A stretch of DNA of 64,000 nt, taken from contig SGPL01000009.1 in the NCBI GenBank assembly GCA_004802705.1, positions 1 to 64,000 of the forward strand, written 5' to 3'. This DNA is from Bondarzewia mesenterica. Lineage: Eukaryota; Basidiomycota; Agaricomycetes; Russulales; Bondarzewiaceae. Each line of letters opens with the position of its first letter. Position 1 is the stretch's first letter. The notes beneath the pieces were generated by a model, which saw nothing but the letters and a program-made list of their open reading frames with translations, was not told the origin of the DNA and did not search any database. Below, in pieces: positions 11,709-23,639 of this stretch. The translations under genes were made by a program, and so were the position numbers.

Positions 11709-14564
11709 TTTGTGTTCTTTTAAATATCCTGTCTCCCTGTTGCTATAAATTTGTTGTTCGTCTTCACCAGTTGAACGTTGAATCGCCATGATATTCTGCG
11801 CGTGTCTGATGATGTGGCGCCGCACCGACCACCGGTAACTCGGCTGCGAGCTCGTACAAAAGTGTATTTTGGAAAACATGCAATGTCGATGGAAACCTGA
11901 CGTGCGACTGGCATGTAATCTGAATCCACGGAATCCACGTTAGACTGCATACATGTCTCTGCGGACCTCGGAATTATTGAAACGGGCGACATCTTATCCG
12001 CTACTGTCGGACTTTCTGATTAAAAAAAAATAGGAAAAGGGGTAAGATAGCCAACCACGCCCCCACCTCATGTCCATGTATGCTGCAGTAGGCTTCGCTC
12101 AACTGTTGGCGAAAACGCAAATCTCATCAATTGCAGGCGCTATTTCACGGCATCATACCCAAGCTTTTTTTATTGTGGTCAGATATGTATGTAGCGCTCT
12201 GCGATTATGATCGTCGCGTACATAGGCACAGTAGCGATAGCTTGACGCCGTGAGCGCAACGTGCGCTGACGGCGACCTGGAGTAGCCTGGAGTACACTGA
12301 CTTTTGATTTAGGTGCTTTGTTTGCAATTGGCTTACAAGCAGGTGATTGACTCATCCCAAACTGATAGGCGGGCGAGCCATATAGCCAGGCGTAAACAGG
12401 ATAGGCACGTACCTCGTCCGGCAGAGACATACATATGCTGCTTTTCGCAGTGTCGTGTATTAGGCTATTTCGTGATGCAGATGGGTTCGGCTGTTACACG
12501 GGTAGGACAGGCCTAGGCATTCAAAGCTGACCATCAAAGCGTTCGTCGGATCGGGCAACTTGAGGTTGAATATTGAATGCTTGAACGCTAGTCTCTGTTC
12601 CTGCTTCGTGGCTTCAAGCTCGCCTGTCTCCAAGGGCATTTTTTACAATGACGGTCAAAAATCTAGAAGGCTGTCAAGACGCTCCACCGATATAGGATAG
12701 TTTAGCCATTGCGCATAGCCTCGAGAAAGGGGGTGTCGCGCTGCGATCTCAACAGACACGCGGTTCAAGGCTTGCATTTGCTTTCTCAGGGCTTTGAATC
12801 ATATCACAGTATATGAAAATGATGGATCACTGACAAACGAGGGATCGTCTTTTCATGACACCACCCCCTCGCGGCTCTTGTCATATTTGGTAGATGTAGA
12901 TGGTAGGAAAGCCGAAAAAGACGCGCGACCGGAGACGAGGAAACCGAGTGCGCAGATAATAACCTGGGGCCTGGCGCGGAATTAATAATTATGTTCCGTA
13001 TCCCTAAGAACCCAATTGTGGGTTGCTGGCCCAAAAGCGAAGATGAAAGCCTAGCCTCTGCAGGAAGGATCAGTACGCTGAGTAAGTACCATGAGATCGA
13101 GGATTATATCAGGACCTACGATCACGGATGAGGCGCATTGAGCCCGCTGATACACGTCGAAGATCATACCCATTGAAGAAATCCAGAGGTCCGATGAGTT
13201 GCGCTATAGGTTCTTCTCTGTCCGCCCAAATTAATCCGTAGACAGTATAATGGACTCGAAATGCTGACACCAGGTCTGCCCAATAGGGCTCCGATCTCTC
13301 TACATGAATGCCAGTCGGTGACCAAGACAAGTTTTAGAAATACCAGTGATCTTGGTTCATCATATGGCTTTGGTTGCTGGCTGTACTTAGGTAGTCTCAG
13401 CCAATGGGAGCTGATGCAGCTGGTGCCGGTCTAGAGCACTCACAGGTCTCTTGGAATAACCCTTAAGCCAGCATGCACACACAACGTGAACCCTCGTGAA
13501 CCGTTAGGGTACTTTTCTCCGAAAGGAAAGGTTGTAGATCGCAGAGAAGTGGCTATCTGCCAGCCTAAGAGAGCCTGAGTAAATGCTTTGGGTGCTGCAT
13601 AACACCCCGGAGTTGGGTGGCAATATCTCGCAGGCCTTTGTGCATGAGCCTACCCCCAAAACGCGCCGCTGGCCAGGTATAGCACAAACAGAATCATTGA
13701 GTCTGCTTCAAGAAGGTAGACAAGTTATCCGTGGCCCTTAAGAAGGCCCGGTACCATTTGTCGAGCCTCGTGAACCCTCTGGCAAGCATAGCGTCTAAAA
13801 CAAATGGGGCTGGAGGAAACGACTACCGGCAGCATACTAGCTGCGCAGACAAACAAGGATTTAGCAAAATGTCGCTATAGCAATAATGGCTGCTAGTGAA
13901 AAGCTGCTAGTACTTGAGTTACATGTCGTAGTAGGCGCGAACATACTCACTTGCCATATCCGGGCCGGACCCAAGAAACGGCCGGCTTGGCGGATGGACT
14001 TTCCTGTTGGAGATCATCCGCTGGAGGAGGCTCCCCCCNGTTGTTAGCCGGCTGCAAATTTTGAAACCAAATCTTGCATCCCTCCACTGGCACGACCCTT
14101 GTCTGGCGCAGCTCTACACTGGCTTGGGCGTGTACTACCGGTGGCGGGATCAAGATTTTGCAGTTCAATTCCTAGTCTGGCGTGTGCCGGATCCTAAGTA
14201 CTACAAACCATCTGTCATACCGTCACCTCGTGGACTTCTTCATGTATTCACAGTTTTGCCTTGCCTATTTTTTCATGATCGGGCCAGCACCAACGCCTCG
14301 TTGCTCTTCCCCAACTTGCATATAAAAGGTCTGCTCATCGCCCTACTAATGTTTTTTCCCAATACCATCCTAAGGTTCGCAGCGACCTACCGCTCAGTTT
14401 CTTGACCTCCGTTTCTTCGTCTCTCTCTTCTCTTCTTTCGAACCGGCTACATCACCGCCGTTCTAACTTGTAATACAAACTAATTTCCATCCTTCGTGCG
14501 CAGTTTCGCTCCTACATAATCTCGTTTCACTACATTAACCATCGAAAATCTCGCAGGACTCATC
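11709..14564. other. Gene-poor stretch with promoter of next gene at its end
   Basis: I see no supportable gene between 11709 and about 14250. Open frames are short and have no family. One N base lies at 14039 after a run of six C. The last 250 bases look like a promoter (TATA box at 14321, pyrimidine-rich tract at about 14404-14445). Confidence 0.6.
14321..14328 (+). promoter_or_regulatory. TATA box and CT-rich tract upstream of the 14565 gene
   Basis: TATAAAAG lies 237 bases before the start codon at 14565. A long pyrimidine tract with CTCTCTCTTCTC follows at about 14404-14445. The combination of TATA box and CT-rich initiator region is typical of strongly transcribed fungal genes, so I infer a transcription start in or near the CT tract. 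Confidence 0.6.
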
Positions 14565-15190
14565 ATGGATCAGATGTACCCTTTTGAGGCTATCCTCTTC
14601 CCCGCGGACGGACGTGCGCCCCACGTCGTCGCACTCATGACCAGCCCAGCTTCATTCACGGACCCACACTCCCTACAAGTAAGCGCTGCCTCCCGAATTC
14701 CCCACCCGGAGGTGTACATGGAATACATCGCCGAAGGGCTTGGAACGCGCGCATGGAATTACCAGGTACGCTTGTTCGTTACATCCTGGGTCACACTGAA
14801 CTCCTCACACGCGCCATACAGCTCGTCGAGGCCCTCGATGGCATGAACAAGAAATTCACGAATCCTTATATCATCTTCTACCCTGTCATCTCGCGCGATG
14901 GCATGGCTTTCCCCTTGAACAAGGCTGTGCGCGAGATCCAGGGCAAGGCTTTCAGAGAGGAGCTCGCATGGCGCGGGAACATTATCATTGCCAAGTACCG
15001 CGATGGCCGCTTTTCGACGATGATGAACGCGTCTATGGCCGATTTCCCCATTCTGAAGAACTTCCTCGCCACACACGGCTCCCCGATCAGGGTAAGCGAG
15101 CCCCCCTCTTTGACTGCCAGACCGGTCGCTTCATCTGCTGAGCCCGCTCTCAGCACTTCTGAAGCAGCATCCGGTCAGGCAGAACTCTAG
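14565..15190 (+). CDS. Conserved-looking small protein, 189 residues
   Basis: Function unknown. Two exons, 14565-14765 and 14822-15190, join in phase 0 at CAG/GTACGC and ACAG/CTC. The protein starts MDQMYPFEAILFPADGRAP and has alternating hydrophobic and charged residues like a small globular alpha/beta fold. The C-terminal 30 residues after GSPIR are Ser/Ala/Pro-rich and probably disordered. No signal peptide or membrane helix. A GTAAGC at 14680 could be read as an alternative donor but the frame runs through it. The strong promoter signals upstream suggest high expression. Confidence 0.75.
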
Positions 15191-15431
15191 ACTCCTTTAA
15201 TTGAGCTACGTTTCGCTTTTGGGACATCGGCTGGTACTTGTTTCCCATTCTGCTTCCCTCAGTTTTGCTTTGCTTCCCCTGCTCATACTTTCTTGACATT
15301 CCACGGACAATCCCTATGCTAACTGTATATTTTTGACAAAAGTACCTCTGCTGATGCTAATTATTATACATGTCCCATGGTATCTGTGTATAGATATGGA
15401 CAGCTGTGTACCAGATGGTAATACATGTTGG

Positions 15432-16658
15432 TCATAACTCATCCCGACCACCTCCTCCAGAGGTCGACTGTGGGTGAACCTCTATTTCAGACTGAGTACT
15501 CGTACTTTGCGCCGCGATCGCCGCAGTCTTTTCAGCTTTCTTGAGGTCACAGTGCTCCGGTATCGGGCTGGCAGGATCGATCGGGGGATGATTGACTCGT
15601 CCAATCTTGAAATACGACTTGTGGTCCTTGAAGAAGTCTTTCCAATGTTGAACACTCTGTAAATGAAATGCCGTTAGTTCACCGGAAGTGGAGTCCGGAA
15701 GAACCAGACGAAATGTATAAGATCAATCCGCGCACTTTCAGCTCCTTCTCACTCAGCCCGCGGAGGTCGTGTGTTTGATGATCTTTAAAGCATCCGGTCC
15801 CAAAGGCCCTTGCCGCATCCTTGCCAGCCCTTGAACGTGTGGGATTCAGAGCAAGGCGAGAAAGGAAATCATAACGATATACCTACATAAAGTGGTACGA
15901 TCCGCCTGGGCCATAGACGCGACGGTTACTGGAGACGTCATAAACATCGCCGTCAATCTTTAACCCATGCACAGTGTGGCCATAATCAGCGATCAAATTT
16001 TTGATGAGTATAAGCGCGGCAGGAAGGGAGGAGTAACTTACGGCTAGATACAACGGCATGTCAGGATTCCTGCCGTCAAACTTTGCCAGGAAGCCTTCAG
16101 AGAAGAGCCGCTGGTTAGTCTGTAAGGGGGCGTGGAGTACACGTGAGTAGGAAACACAGACCCAAAGACAAACGGAGGTCCGCAGATGGGGATGGGTACA
16201 TACCGGCCAGTACGTCTTGAGATTCGTCCATTTTCCCTCATATCCCCACAGGAAGTCACCAGCGATAAACTTCCCCGAGAGGGTGATGAACAACAGGACG
16301 TAGACTAAGAACTTGAGCAGGTCTAAGACGCCAATCTCGCGCTCTGCGGTCGGATCAGGCTCCTCCGGGCCAACCTCCTCGCCTCTGGCCAGCTTTTCGT
16401 CACGTTCCTTCTTCCGCAACAGCCACGCACTGTGCAGCGCCTGCTGCCGATCTCGGTATTCCTTGTAGCTTACGACACATCACAAGACTGAGCAGCACTC
16501 CGACACGATGCAGAGCAGTGAAGGACATACGCCAGGAAGGGCCGATTCGCCCGTTTAGTGGACACCATGCGGTTCGGAATACTGGGATCTGCGACCTTGG
16601 GGGAATCATCCTTGTAGGTTGTATCCGGCTTGCCATCCAAATTGGTGATCCAAGACAT
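15432..16658 (-). CDS. Membrane-anchored cytochrome b5-domain protein ending in RDEL (PGRMC/Dap1-like)
   Basis: Likely heme-binding ER protein related to membrane steroid-binding/Dap1 proteins, which support sterol-synthesis P450s. Six exons: 16658-16531, 16468-16204, 16119-16042, 15957-15887, 15829-15736, 15656-15432; 286 residues. The N-terminal 100 residues are charged (LRKKERDEKLARGEE). One membrane helix follows (LLKFLVYVLLFITLSGKFIA, about residues 102-121). The b5-like domain starts at about 155 (LAIDGDVYDVSS, then YGPGGSYHFMAGKDAARAFG and THDLRGLSEKEL). The tail ends GGGGRDEL. By the positive-inside rule the b5 domain and RDEL should lie in the ER lumen. All introns are phase-consistent. 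Confidence 0.9.
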
Positions 16659-18590
16659 GGCAGGCGTGGGGGTGATGGTGGATGTGAAGAAAGGACTCGA
16701 GTACTCACTATCAAGCGTGTGACTGGCCGCACTGATACGTATGGCACCTAACAATTGTGCTGGAGCGCCTTGGGTAATGGAATGTGCCCTGGACACGTCG
16801 CGTGAGGAACAATAACATCCACGTGACCGTCTCGGAGAAATCGATCATTCAATGCCGCGTTTCAAGCCAATACCACTTTCGCCCATGCATGTCCTCCCCA
16901 TGTCCGCGGCAGGAAAAGCTGTTCCTCTATACACATGTTTTGAGTTCTCGACGCTAGAATGATTAGCAGCAATCGCCCGAAAGAATCTCTACAGGATACA
17001 TGAGCAACAACTATGCCTACTGCGAGTCGTTCCGCCTGGAGACTGCAACACCACCCTTGCATTCCCGAGGCTTTACGAGCCTCTGTTGTCGGAACTCACT
17101 ACTCAGGATACTCAACAGAAAGGGTGAGCCAAAGTATCAAGCTCGAGGAAGACTTTGTCACTCATTGTATCGAGTTTACCGACAGATTTCAGTAATCTCG
17201 AGCCTAAAAATTTCCTGCATCTGTATGGTCTTCGTTCAGTTGCTGACCTAACGTAGAAGACAGCCGTTCTGTGTTTGAGAATCTTTCACATCAGTCGCAC
17301 GTTCTGAGTGCGCGGCCGACCGCCTTGGCTTTCAGTCGACTAACATAAATTTGGTAAGGATAGCAAGAATAGCCTGACCAGTCGGAGCAAAGGGTCCAGC
17401 TCACGTTTATTTATGTTGCAGGTCGTCGTCGCCGTCGACGGACGAGGCCAGGTCGGTGATAAATCCATATCCGCCAGGTCGCTGATGCTCAGTGGCCCCA
17501 TCACTGTGCGTGTGCAGTCTAGATTCGTCGCAAAGGATGGCGACCGCCCCTGGCCCCTGCGCCCGACCTAGTCTCATTTGCAGACCACACTCTACCACAC
17601 TCGGTAAAAGAGTCGTCCAATCTCTCAGATGCTGACAGGCGCGACGGTACACGGATGAATGTTTCCGAGGGGCTTTGCAATCCTGAGCTTTCCAACACGC
17701 TGATGCACTGTCGCCGCCGCCGCCGCCGTCACTTTGGTTCGAGACGAGCGCGCAAAGTCAGGCAAATTCATGCCAATCGAGCGAAAGTGCGGGGATGCGG
17801 ACTTCGCGATGCTAACGCCGTCAACTTTGCCCTTTGACGCCGACAAAACGAGCTAGAAGTCTGGGCGAGGACCTTAGGAAAGGGCCTTCGAAAACGTCTT
17901 TCCCGTCGATCACGAATTCAACACTCTGAACTCAAAACCTTCGCGCGCGCACGTACGGACGAGCGTCTAATGATCTCGACAGACGCCGCTCCAGTCAATC
18001 CGAACAAAGTCGCTCCACAAGCATACAAGAACAATTGATTTATTGGACGACGTGTAGACGTGACGAGACAGGTAGAGATTAGAGTAAGTTATCACTCGCA
18101 CCCTCTTGTGGCACTACGAGGACTTGTAAATTATGTGGTGTACAGAGTGGTATGAGAGGAGGAAGAGGAAAAACTGAGGGAGATGCGTGCGAGAAGTGCA
18201 GATGGGTGGATATAAGAAACCCGAACCATGTGGGAATAGATAAAAAGGGAAGGGAACGGAGAAAGACTGTCTGTATAGAAAAAGTGATTTAGACACGAAA
18301 TAGAATCCTCCCAAAGAGCAATATCGCTACCTTGTCCGCGGTGATGAGAAAGAACAACCCATGGCACCGAGCAGATGAACGGGGCGTACAATGCGAGCGA
18401 GGTGTTCGGAGTCGGTATCAAAGAACGACACAGACGAAAAAATCAAAGTTGACACGGAGCCGGCCAGTGAGTATTACGACAATGTAGAAAATGCAGCAGT
18501 AAGAGTAACAGAGTGCGCGATTTTAAGTGTGAGATGGGAACCGTAAACCAACGAAAGCGGGAGTCAGTAAGTCGATCTCATGGCCAGTCC
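16659..18590. other. Gene-poor stretch
   Basis: Holds the promoter of the b5-domain gene at the left and probably the 3' UTR of the RGS gene at the right. Small open frames near 17407-17846 have no family and no splice support. I see no RNA gene. Confidence 0.6.
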
Positions 18591-20779
18591 TCACGATGTT
18601 GTGGGCTTCTCGTTCCACGCGAGCTGGTCCCGCTCGCGTTCTCGTGGTCGTGGCCGACCCTCACTAGCTTGTTGGGAAACGGTAACATACGCGCCGCCGA
18701 CCTCTTCTGCGTCTGGATCAAGACCCGGCGGAACCGCGGGCCCAGAGTTGGACATGTACTGGAGGTCGCTGTCCAGGAAGTCGTAATCTTCGTTCTGACT
18801 GCGCAAGGCCACGAACCTTGGTGTCTTCGTAAACTGCGGAGAAAGTTGGATGAGCGTCTGCCATACCGTAACACGGAAAGTAAAACTCACCTTCGGGACC
18901 GAGTCAGTCGCCATCAACCGGAAAACATGAGTTTGTATGCGTTCGTAGAGCCGTATCATGGTCTGCAGCTGGGTCGCGTTGAATGCACTGAGCTGTTCCG
19001 GTTCAAGACGACCCTGGAACGGAGTGCCTGTAAGACCCGTCATGACTTCGCTCAAGTACCCAGACAACTCGTTCCGCAGTCCGTGGTCGATGTTGAGCTC
19101 GCACTGGCTTGATGGAGCGAGGTAGGTAGTGTAGATAATGAAGGCCTGCTGGATCAAGGCCTCGTGGTGCTGTTCCATGGCCAGTTGCCCGGGCGTGTTG
19201 CTTTTCGAGGTGCCAGTCTGAGGGCGGGCCATCTGTGCGGAGGAAGCCGAAGATGTGATGTTGAACTTCCGCTTGAAGTCCTCGACCTCGAGCCAGAACG
19301 ATAGATTCTCCTCGCAAAAGTTGTCGCGAAGGAACTCGCGGAAAAGAGCTCGAAGTTGTGGCTGGTCGATGATGAACCGAAGACGCTCAGTGTTGCTCTC
19401 CTTCCCGTGACGCTTCTCGTGCTCATGGGCGTTCATCTTTTCGGCGAGGGAGATACGACGATGAATCTTCGCGTCACTAGGAGTCTGGGTGCCCTTGGAG
19501 CCATCCTTCACGCCGTCCGATGAAGGGCGCTCCTGTACCAGGTTCGTGCTCGAGTTGTTGGGAGAATCGCGCTGCTGGCCGCGACTGTCCCAGCGAGCAG
19601 TACGGATACCCTCGTCGGAGATCTTGTATATAGCCTTCCCTGTGCAGCGGAATTCTCCCGTTTGCTGGGACACAAAAAGTCGATATGAGTGATCTCAACT
19701 ACCGAGGAATAATAGAATACGCACTGTGACAGGAGAGTTGCCGCCTGGCGCGGACCCACGGACAGTGAAAATGATAGCGGAGTCGTTGTTCTTCCTCTTG
19801 TCGGAGACCAAGGTGATAAGACCGAAACGCACGAATTGAGCCGCCATCTCAGCAGCCTCTTCCCTGCCCACTACAGACGTGTAGTCACATAGCCACTCCA
19901 AAGCAGCCAGGGCGGCGAAACAGTACTTCTGAAAAACGGATTGCGTTCTACCGGCCACCTGGCTCCGATCCTGGACATCCATGAGTTGGATACCCTTCGA
20001 GCGTTCTTGGTACGCCTGAGTAGCGTCCACGGCCTGCACCGTCTGAGGAGGGTAATTGGCCTGGCGACCAACGAAGCGTCGGAACAAGGCGGTGATAACA
20101 GACTGGGAGACGATGATCTCGTCGTCAACGGACCGCCGCTCAAGGTGTAGAAGCTTCATGCAGATGGGCTGGGTCGCAAAAACGTGAGCCAGATGGTCGC
20201 CGTTGATACCGTTCCGGCTGATGAACCTTTCGAGAACGTGGAGACCCTTTGGCGTGAGAACGTACACGCCTCGCTCCTTGAACAAGTTGGAGGAGGGATC
20301 TGCTGCATTCTCGATGAGACGAGCGTCCATGAAGTGTTGGCTCATGGCCTTGGCCATATCGCGGGTCATCGAAAAAAAGTCGTGGTCGTCGTGGTCGTGA
20401 TAACTCGTGAAGGTTCTCTGGGGTCCGGCCCACGGTTCGACTGCGAAAACTTGAGAGAAGCGAGATTGATCGCTGCCTCGTCACTAGGAAAGGGTCGTCA
20501 GTAGGGAGGAATAGGGACAGAAGTGGGGGGACTGACGTGGTGAAGGAATTAGGATATGAACGGAAGAATTGCTTATGGGTTGTGAGCTGAAGTGATACTA
20601 CTAGGGTTGCAAACAGATCCAAAGTGTCCTGCGAGATGGAAAAAATGAGGGTCAGAGAAAAATCAGGAGGAGAAAAGGGAAAGACGAACCTTGAGGAAAG
20701 GACGACCGCGCTTTGTTGTCTTCATCATATGCGATGAAGAGGCTGCGGGGTTGGTATCTGGAGAGGGTTGGGGCGCCAT
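18591..20779 (-). CDS. DEP-RGS regulator of G-protein signalling (FlbA/Thn1/Sst2 family)
   Basis: A GTPase-activating protein for heterotrimeric G-alpha subunits, acting in mating, hyphal growth and sporulation in related fungi. Exons (minus): 20779-20690, 20628-20537, 20483-19725, 19664-18891, 18833-18591. After correction the protein has 652 residues. The N-terminal part carries the family block NLASLKFSQSNR and a Thr run, then SMTRDMAKAMSQHFMDARLI and two DEP-like regions (about residues 60-180 and 220-310). The RGS domain follows (LRALFREFLRDNFCEENLSF, LEVEDFKRKF; about 415-565). The frame breaks at the A7 run 20372-20378: one extra A restores the family sequence TTTTTTTFFSMTRD. I regard the gene as intact with an assembly error. 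Confidence 0.92.
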
Positions 20780-23605
20780 AAGGCTGCTAGGTAGAGAATA
20801 TGGGAGAGAATATGAAGAGAGAAGAGACGGGGGGGTAAGGATTAAAAGACGAGGGAGAGAAGAAGGTGAAGAGGAGGCGTGGAGGGGCAAATGGGGGGGA
20901 GGAGAGAAATGATGACGGGAGGCGAGGCCGTGGTAATTTGGTTGGCAACCGCCTCTGTGCATCCATTTTAGTCAGTTTGTTCGCACGGTCCTCACTGCCT
21001 TTTCCAGTGACTCCAAACAGGAACGAATGGAGTCCAATTTAGCCCCTGCCTCTCCGCTGTCTGACGGCCTCCTCTCTCTCCTTCCGCACGAACAGTCGCT
21101 CCCTTGGCACGTTTACAGTTTTTTTTTCAGGCCTTTTCTTTCCTCAGACCACTCAGTGAGTCGGTGTGTCCAATGTCCACGAGGCCAGAGACGAAAACAA
21201 CGCGACCGATAGCTACCGACCGACGTTCCGGCCGCCGGCCGCATTGTTTAGACGCCGCCGTCCTCGATCTTCCTGGATCTCCATCAAGTCCCGTCCCTCG
21301 CGCTTCTTTGAACCCGACAGCGCACCATCCTCGTCTTGTTGCTTAGCAGTTGAACTGACTGGATTGAAAATAAATTCCAGAGTCTTGGTATGTCCATAAG
21401 TACAGTGATATGTATGCAGGTTTGACAACTGTCGTGTGGCGGAGCTACGGCAACCGGAACTGCTCCAATCTCTCGATCCGATCGTGCACTGATCGTCCTG
21501 CGATAATCCACGTGTAGGCCTTTACGCAAACCAGCCTGGCCTTCTCGGCAGACGCACCAGACTCAGAGCAAAGCCACTGCTTTGCCAAGCTGCCGAGAAC
21601 CGGTGTTGACTGTATGCAACCGAGCATCTTCGTCGCAAAAAAGTATCACGGACGACCCGTGCAAAATGATACATATCTTATCTCTCGTCACATTGTCATA
21701 ATATGTTTTTATCGCACTCCAGGTAAAGGTACACCCGAGCGAAAACGATCTCACCTTTTACCAAATTTAGCACAACTCCTGCCATTTTGATCCAAGGGCA
21801 GGACGCCACGAGTTTCGACTCGCGTTTCCGCGACACGCGCCCTTATTGTTTCGTAATCATACGGGCCTCCATCCAAGGTTTGGGTATGAAGCAGACACGC
21901 AATAAACACGCTCGTTGCTAAGTATTTTGACTATGCCGGCCTCCAAATTCTGCAGGTGACAACGCTCATTATGCATCGTACAGGCTTTCGGTGACATTTT
22001 ATAGCGTTTTATCATATCAAACTCCATAGTTCCAACACTAGCCGTTCGGTCCCGCCTGCGCCTACAGAATCTATACCAGCCGCACTGTGCTGCATGGTCA
22101 CTTCCAAATGCACCGTACTGGTCCTGCCTAGTCGCAAGATGCATTCTCTGAGACAGGCGCAGTGGCTGTGTTGACGCTTTCTGTCCCCAACGTGCGGAAA
22201 TGCAAAACATTCATTTTCACCATGTCGTTACTGCGTAACCCGCCTTCACCCGTGCGCTCGCCCGCACTACTTATGCGCGCCTCGTGTTTCTACGACACCG
22301 TAAGTGAGTATCCAATTCAGTACGCGTCAACCTGCTGAATTTGTCCTCAAACTCACCGTCACGACATAGACCCCCTCGGCCTGAGTCGGTCACTACAAAC
22401 AGCAATGGTTCATTGCTCTCATCCGAATTGCCGCAGCAATCTTCGATATGACGGGTTATGATAACTGGTCCTGACTCCGGTGAGAACACCTTCGTTGGCA
22501 AACACTCACACAAGGTGCCCGGCGCGACGCGCGTTTTGTCATATGTACCCCATCGGGTGTGTTAGCAACGACCGGACAAATTTCAGGATCGGTATGCTCT
22601 AGGCCTCCGGCGTCCCAGCCCGCAATATTGTTGCATGGAGGATCTGTGAATTTTGAGACTTTCACCATGGTGGCTGTTCGGACGTCGTATTTACGAAATA
22701 TCAAACCCCTTCATCGCTGCACATTTCATCTGATGACCTCCTTCCACGTTATTAACGGCGAGCGCGCATTCGGTCCTTGCTCAACTCCACGGGGAGTATA
22801 TGGCTCATCATCGCTGACTGTTTTTCTGAAGATTACTGACTCCTGACCCCCACTTGACTCTCGCTGACATGTCAGTATCCCTCGCTTTTAGGATACCGAT
22901 CTTGTACCGACCTGCATCAGTGTTCTTTCGTTCTGGACTCCTCGAGCTTTTTGAATCTGAATCTCGGATTCGCCCTCGCGCCCACAAAGGGATCCCTGAG
23001 CGAACGCTTCTCGAAGTCGTTGGGGTTTTGATCTGCTTAGTAACCGCTCCCCTCAGGCCCCGACAGCGTCTTCCGGCCAAAATACCACTGGTACCCATAA
23101 CGGGTAAGCACCGTCCCCGACGACGCGCGCGCTCGGTGCTAACGTGCATATGTCTTTGACTTCGTACACCATCTATGGAGTTGCTGGGAGTAATTCATCA
23201 AATCTCGTACGGTGCATGGCCACGACGATATCTCCTTCTTTCGCCTTCTTTCCCGCGGGGTTACACATGCGGGATGTATCCAGAACAGAAGGACGATGAA
23301 CGCCCTCGAGCTTTCGGGAGCCTGACATCCGTCACCGCCATCTCAAAGGTCGAACTCACATCGGATTGAATTGAGCTCAGGCTTCCGTAGGTCCGCTACA
23401 GCATTCGCCTTCACAATACTGATTACGGTATCTAACTGCTCATCTGATTCTCTTAGGGTTCTTCATGATGCCGGCCATTCATACGGTTGCTGGTTCGACA
23501 TCCCTTGCTTCTTTCCCTCTCACAGTAGCAATCTCCTCGGCCAACAGCCATACAGTCCTAAGGCAAGTTCTTCACCAGAAGTTGTTTCATTCTTCTAAAT
23601 TATGG

Positions 23606-23639
23606 AGCTTGAAGCTTGAAGGCCTGAAGCTTCGAAGCT
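23606..23639. repeat. Imperfect inverted repeat around GGCC
   Basis: AGCTTGAAGCTTGAAGGCC is followed directly by a near-complementary arm TGAAGCTTCGAAGCT. The two arms differ by small indels. It could form a hairpin; no function is apparent. Confidence 0.5.

Noticed and set aside
23486..23500. GGTTCGACATCCC resembling a tRNA B box
   Set aside because: Spacing does not match the B-box consensus and no cloverleaf could be folded around it.
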